Shown piece after piece: positions 7,078 to 11,231 of a stretch of 11,231 nucleotides of DNA (positions are counted from its first letter, which is position 1; every line of letters begins with the position of its first letter). The DNA is taken from contig WAJX01000012.1 in NCBI GenBank assembly GCA_015523665.1, positions 1 through 11,231 on the forward strand. Reading direction: 5' to 3'. The translations under genes and the position numbers were made by a program. Source of the stretch: Ferroglobus sp. (GTDB lineage: Archaea; Halobacteriota; Archaeoglobi; Archaeoglobales; Archaeoglobaceae). The notes beneath the pieces were generated by a model, which was not told the DNA's origin, made no database searches, and saw nothing but the letters and a program-made list of their open reading frames with translations.

Positions 7078-7515
7078 GTGAAAAATGTGAATGTTATAGG
7101 TTTAACTATAACTGGCAAAACTGAAGATGATAGAGTTGTTAGAAGTGATAATGATAGTAACATAAATGAAGAAAATAAAATGGATACAAAGAAGCTTGAA
7201 CCTATAGCGTTTATCTTCCAACTCTTTAGTGGTATATTACTTGCAGTATTTGTGGCATCACATATTTATATCACACACTTAAATGAGGAAGCATTGAAAT
7301 ACGAGAGCGTTGTAGAGAGGTTGAGTAACTCAACCATTAAGGTTATCTATTTCTTATTTTTAGTCATAGTCTGTTTTCATGCATTCAACGGTTTAAGGGC
7401 TATATTACTTGATACCAACTTTGGTAAAAGAAATGCTAGAATGGTTAACCTCCTTTGCCTTATTATATCAATTGTGAGCATATTATACGGAGCTACTCTC
7501 TTAATCTCTTTTTAA
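7078..7515 (+). CDS. sdhD: Succinate dehydrogenase membrane anchor, second cytochrome b subunit (SdhD-like)
   Basis: This is the second hydrophobic anchor, of 145 residues from the GTG at 7078 (148 from the GTG at 7069). The first 40 or so residues are polar and rich in Asn, Asp and Glu. Three membrane helices follow, starting at about LEPIAFIFQLFSGILLAVFV, then IKVIYFLFLVIVCFHAFNG, then the C-terminal MVNLLCLIISIVSILYG. Histidines in ASHIYITHL and CFHAFNGLR mirror His35 and His75 of SdhC at nearly the same spacing, and both proteins share H-x2-N-G-x-R. The pair therefore looks like duplicated haem-b helices, consistent with the two-anchor, two-haem type A enzymes of archaea. A start at the ATG at 7180 would remove the polar extension but has no good ribosome binding site. 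It ends the operon, followed by a T-rich gap. Confidence 0.83.
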   Translation: MKNVNVIGLTITGKTEDDRVVRSDNDSNINEENKMDTKKLEPIAFIFQLFSGILLAVFVASHIYITHLNEEALKYESVVERLSNSTIKVIYFLFLVIVCFHAFNGLRAILLDTNFGKRNARMVNLLCLIISIVSILYGATLLISF

Positions 7516-7740
7516 ACCATCTGATTGTCAACTTTTTAACTTTCCACCCTAAACTTTATCATCTCCACTTTAATTTTAAAAGAATTTAAAAAATTTAAAT
7601 AATAAAAATAAAAAATAAATAAAGATAAATACTAAATAATTAAAAAATACTGGAAAACAAATAAAAATAGTGAATGTAAAATAAGAATACGAGATTAAAC
7701 ATCATAAAATATTTTTATAAATTTGTAGATGTAAAGGATT
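7516..7740. other. AT-rich intergenic region after sdhD
   Basis: The first 60 bases after the sdhD stop are pyrimidine-rich and include a five-T run at 7533-7537, a plausible T-tract terminator for the operon. From about 7570 to 7690 the sequence is nearly all A and T with A-runs and no reading frame. The last 30 bases form the promoter of the HAD gene. I see no stem-loop of note, no C/D-box pair and no small gene with a ribosome binding site. Confidence 0.55.
7712..7723 (+). promoter_or_regulatory. Probable TATA box of the HAD phosphatase gene
   Basis: TTTTTATAAATT at 7712-7723 is a good archaeal TATA match centred about 24 bases before the ATG at 7741, which predicts a leaderless or nearly leaderless transcript. 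An AGGAT just before the ATG is too close to be a normal ribosome binding site. Confidence 0.55.
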
Positions 7741-8535
7741 ATGAAATTGCTAGAAAAGAAGGGTTTTATCATAGATATTGATGGAGTTATTGCCAGAGGA
7801 CAAACCCCAATTCCAAACGCGATTGAAGCTGTTGAGAAGTTAAGGGAGATGGGGAAAAGGATTATATTCGTCTCAAACAACTCAACTAGAAGTAGGAAAA
7901 TAATGATGGAGAGATTTAAAAATTACGGACTTAAGGTAAGTGAAGATGAGCTTTTAATCGCAACTTATGCTACAGCTAGACTGATATCAAGAGAGAAAAG
8001 AAATGCTAAAGTTTACACAACTGGAGAAAATGGACTAAAAGAAGAGTTAAGACTCGCAGGAATTAGAATAGTGGATTATAAAAACGCTGAATACCTCGTT
8101 GTTGGCTCAAATAGAGGTATAAATTTCGAAATAATGACTAAAGCTTTAAGATTAGCATTGAATAAGAATGTTAGATACATAGCCGTAAATCCAGATAAAA
8201 TCTTTCCAGCTGAAGATGGCCCAATACCAGGAACTGGTATGATAATAGGCGCTTTATACTGGATGAGTGGAAGAGAGCCAGATGTGATTGTTGGAAAGCC
8301 CTCAAAAGTTATTATGGAAGATGCTTTAAAAATACTGAAGTTAAATGCTGAGGATGTAGTAGTAATAGGAGATCAAATAGATGTTGATGTTTTAGCTGGC
8401 AAGAGGATTAATGCTACAACTGTTTTAGTCCTATCTGGTGTTACAACAAAAGAGAACTTAAATGAAAAGATAAAGGAACTGGGTATTAAACCAGATTATG
8501 TATTAAAAGATTTAAGTGAGATATTGAGATATTAA
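7741..8535 (+). CDS. HAD-superfamily phosphatase, subfamily IIA (NagD/AraL-like)
   Basis: This is a 264-residue cytoplasmic HAD phosphatase with the C2-type cap of subfamily IIA. Motif I is DIDGV with nucleophile Asp12 and acid-base Asp14. Motif II is VSNNSTRS with Ser45. The cap occupies roughly residues 75-170. Motif III is VGKPSK with Lys186, and motif IV is IGDQIDVDVLAG with Asp211 and the following acidic residues binding magnesium. The fold continues to VLVLSGVT, typical of the NagD group. Members hydrolyse small phosphate esters such as 2-phosphoglycolate, sugar phosphates or p-nitrophenyl phosphate, and the physiological substrate cannot be predicted. The gene is transcribed alone and converges with the KH gene. 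Length and motifs are complete. Confidence 0.92.
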   Translation: MKLLEKKGFIIDIDGVIARGQTPIPNAIEAVEKLREMGKRIIFVSNNSTRSRKIMMERFKNYGLKVSEDELLIATYATARLISREKRNAKVYTTGENGLKEELRLAGIRIVDYKNAEYLVVGSNRGINFEIMTKALRLALNKNVRYIAVNPDKIFPAEDGPIPGTGMIIGALYWMSGREPDVIVGKPSKVIMEDALKILKLNAEDVVVIGDQIDVDVLAGKRINATTVLVLSGVTTKENLNEKIKELGIKPDYVLKDLSEILRY

Positions 8536-8597
8536 AATATTAAAATTAAAATAAATATATTTATTAATATTATTAATTTAATAATTAAAAATTAAAT

Positions 8598-8601
<4 letters not shown>
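8529..8601. other. 73 consecutive A/T bases at a convergent gene junction
   Basis: From 8529 to 8601 there is no G or C. The run includes the TAA stops of both the HAD gene (8533-8535) and the KH gene (8598-8600), which point towards each other. Inside it is a perfect 16-bp palindrome at 8550-8565 (AATAAATATATTTATT). Short T-runs occur on both strands, so it may act as a two-way intrinsic terminator. It could also simply be unconstrained drift in an AT-rich genome. Confidence 0.7.
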
Positions 8602-10064
<1,463 letters not shown>

Positions 10065-10367
10065 TTAAAATTTCAGATAACCATGCTCTTCCAACCATTC
10101 AACCTGTGGATTTGTATATCTCCAAATTACATCAGCTCTCTCATCTTGAAAAGACCATGGAACTATAATAACAACATCACCTTCCTTTATCCATATTCTC
10201 TTCCTCATCTTTCCTGGTATTCTTGCCAATCTTTCTTTGCCATCTTCACATCTCACTTTAATATGTCCCGCACCCATCATTGATTCAACGATTGCAAACA
10301 TCTCTCCCTTCTCTCTGTCTGGGAGTTTTACCCTTATTACCTCCTCATCTTTTCCCTCCCCTTTCAA
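10065..10367 (-). CDS. eif1A: Translation initiation factor aIF1A
   Basis: aIF1A is the archaeal counterpart of eIF1A/IF1 and binds the A site of the small subunit during initiation. The 100-residue protein has the expected size. The OB-fold core runs VIRVKLP, EMFAIVESMMGAGHIKVRCEDG, RLARIPGKMRKRIWIKEGD and VVIIVPWSFQDERADVIWRY, followed by the archaeal C-terminal helix QVEWLEEHGYLKF. The start is a TTG at 10367, with an AGGTGGTGA ribosome binding site directly before it and no in-frame ATG nearby. It begins one base after the TyrRS stop, and its ribosome binding site overlaps the last TyrRS codons, so expression is probably coupled to that gene. Identification is very firm. Confidence 0.96.
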   Translation of the reverse strand: MKGEGKDEEVIRVKLPDREKGEMFAIVESMMGAGHIKVRCEDGKERLARIPGKMRKRIWIKEGDVVIIVPWSFQDERADVIWRYTNPQVEWLEEHGYLKF

Positions 10368-10378
10368 TTCACCACCTC
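10368..10378 (-). promoter_or_regulatory. aIF1A ribosome binding site overlapping the tyrS stop
   Basis: On the minus strand AGAGGTGGTGA covers the last two codons and the TGA stop of tyrS and ends one base before the TTG start of aIF1A. The anti-16S match GAGGTGGTGA is strong and supports the unusual TTG start. Confidence 0.6.
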
Positions 10379-11231
10379 TTTAATTTTTTTCTAACATCTT
10401 CTAATATTTTATTTAAGTAAGTTGCTACAGCATTCTTCAGATCGAGTGGGTGGAGTTTATCACTCTTAAAGTCTTCAACTAATTGCTCAAAAGATGTATA
10501 AATAACATCCCCACCAAATTTTTTGTCTCTTTCAACAACCACTTCATTAAATCTTGGAAAGATATGATATCTCATAATCTCAATAACAGGATTATTATCA
10601 ACTTGCCTAGCTGGACAATAAGCTTTTCTGATCTTTTCTCTTACAACTCTTTCATCATCCCTAACTGATATGTAATTACTTTTTGAGGAGCTCATTTTTT
10701 CACCATCTAATCCAAGTAATATAGGGGTATGTAAGCATGTAGGAGGTTTATATCCGAGTTTAGGTAAATTCTCCCTTGCAAGCATGTGAATTTTTCTTTG
10801 GTCCATTCCTCCCACAGCAAGATCTATTTCAAGATGAGCTATATCTAAAGCTTGCATCAACGGATATATCATCTGAGATACCATAGGATCCTCTTTTCTT
10901 CTACTGACTTCATCCATACTCCTCCTCGATCTATTCATAGTGGTTAATCTAGCCATTCTTAACATATCAAGTACATACTCTCTCTCAAACTGATAAGAAC
11001 TCCCCAATACAAATTCAGTTTTACTCTCATCGAGTCCTAAAGCTATGAAGGCAGCTTTGTTATATTCAGCAATTCTTTTAATTTCTTCAAAATCTCCCTT
11101 CTCGTTAAGATAGGCATGAACATCAGCTAATAAAACAACAACTTCAAAACCGGCATTTTGTAAGTCTAATAATTTATTCACTGTCATCATATGTCCAAGA
11201 TGTATCTCACCACTTGGTTCATACCCAACAT
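10369..11231 (-). CDS. tyrS: Tyrosyl-tRNA synthetase (partial, N-terminus outside the window)
   Basis: This class I synthetase charges tRNA-Tyr. The frame is open to the window edge and gives 286 residues. The first complete codons read VGYEPSGEIHLGHMMTV, with HLGH as the class I HIGH motif, so roughly the first 35 residues of a protein of about 320 are missing. Other family marks are LADVHAYLNEKG, MIYPLMQALDIAHLEIDLAVGG in the tyrosine pocket, GMDQRKIHMLAREN, and the KMSKS-type loop GEKMSSSKSN. The short C-terminal anticodon-binding part with KFGGDV and LHPLDLKNAVA is the archaeal form. An ATG at 11190 lies inside the catalytic core and is not the start. From memory the sequence is closest to Archaeoglobus fulgidus TyrRS. 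It is followed after one base by the aIF1A start. Confidence 0.96.
   Translation of the reverse strand, partial: VGYEPSGEIHLGHMMTVNKLLDLQNAGFEVVVLLADVHAYLNEKGDFEEIKRIAEYNKAAFIALGLDESKTEFVLGSSYQFEREYVLDMLRMARLTTMNRSRRSMDEVSRRKEDPMVSQMIYPLMQALDIAHLEIDLAVGGMDQRKIHMLARENLPKLGYKPPTCLHTPILLGLDGEKMSSSKSNYISVRDDERVVREKIRKAYCPARQVDNNPVIEIMRYHIFPRFNEVVVERDKKFGGDVIYTSFEQLVEDFKSDKLHPLDLKNAVATYLNKILEDVRKKLKRW

Noticed and set aside
10369..11190. Reading the ATG at 11190 as the true start of TyrRS
   Set aside because: The frame continues upstream to the window edge through the class I HLGH motif, so the gene is truncated by the window and not by the genome.

Overview
The window looks like chromosomal DNA from an AT-rich archaeon, most likely a member of, or close relative of, the Archaeoglobi. 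Archaeal marks are a formylmethanofuran:tetrahydromethanopterin formyltransferase (Ftr, C1 pathway), aIF1A, RIO1 kinase, a two-KH Dim2/Pno1-like protein, archaeal-type TyrRS, GGTGA-type ribosome binding sites, leaderless-looking promoters and AGA/AGG arginine codons. The TyrRS, read from memory without a search, resembles the Archaeoglobus fulgidus enzyme very closely (for example GYEPSGEIHLGHMMTV). A membrane-bound SdhABCD beside Ftr fits the same group. The base composition is clearly more AT-rich than cultured Archaeoglobus, so this may be an uncultivated or divergent lineage.

Layout. 1-826 (-): ftr, cut at its 3' end by the window edge. 827-1086: AT-rich gap with a perfect 19-bp tandem duplication. 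1087-1629 (-) and 1667-2161 (+): divergent DUF488 and HIT-family genes with a 37-bp shared promoter region. 2221-7515 (+): a tight six-gene run, sucC-sucD-sdhA-sdhB-sdhC-sdhD. 7516-7740: AT-rich gap holding the promoter of a NagD-like HAD phosphatase (7741-8535, +). 8529-8601: 73 bases with no G or C where HAD and the KH gene converge. 8598-11231 (-): an information-processing block that reads TyrRS (5' end cut), aIF1A, RIO1 kinase, KH protein in the direction of transcription.

How it fits together. SucCD interconverts succinyl-CoA and succinate with nucleotide phosphorylation, and the membrane SdhABCD interconverts succinate and fumarate with the quinone pool. Together they form a two-step module that can run oxidatively or reductively. 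The sequence cannot fix the direction. aIF1A, RIO1 and the KH protein belong to small-subunit maturation and initiation and are a known archaeal neighbourhood. I see no mobile element, CRISPR array, tRNA, rRNA or defence system. The window is mainly core housekeeping, and the points worth checking are details: the succinate module's layout, the residues around the FAD-linking histidine, translational coupling and start-site choices, and the short tandem duplications.
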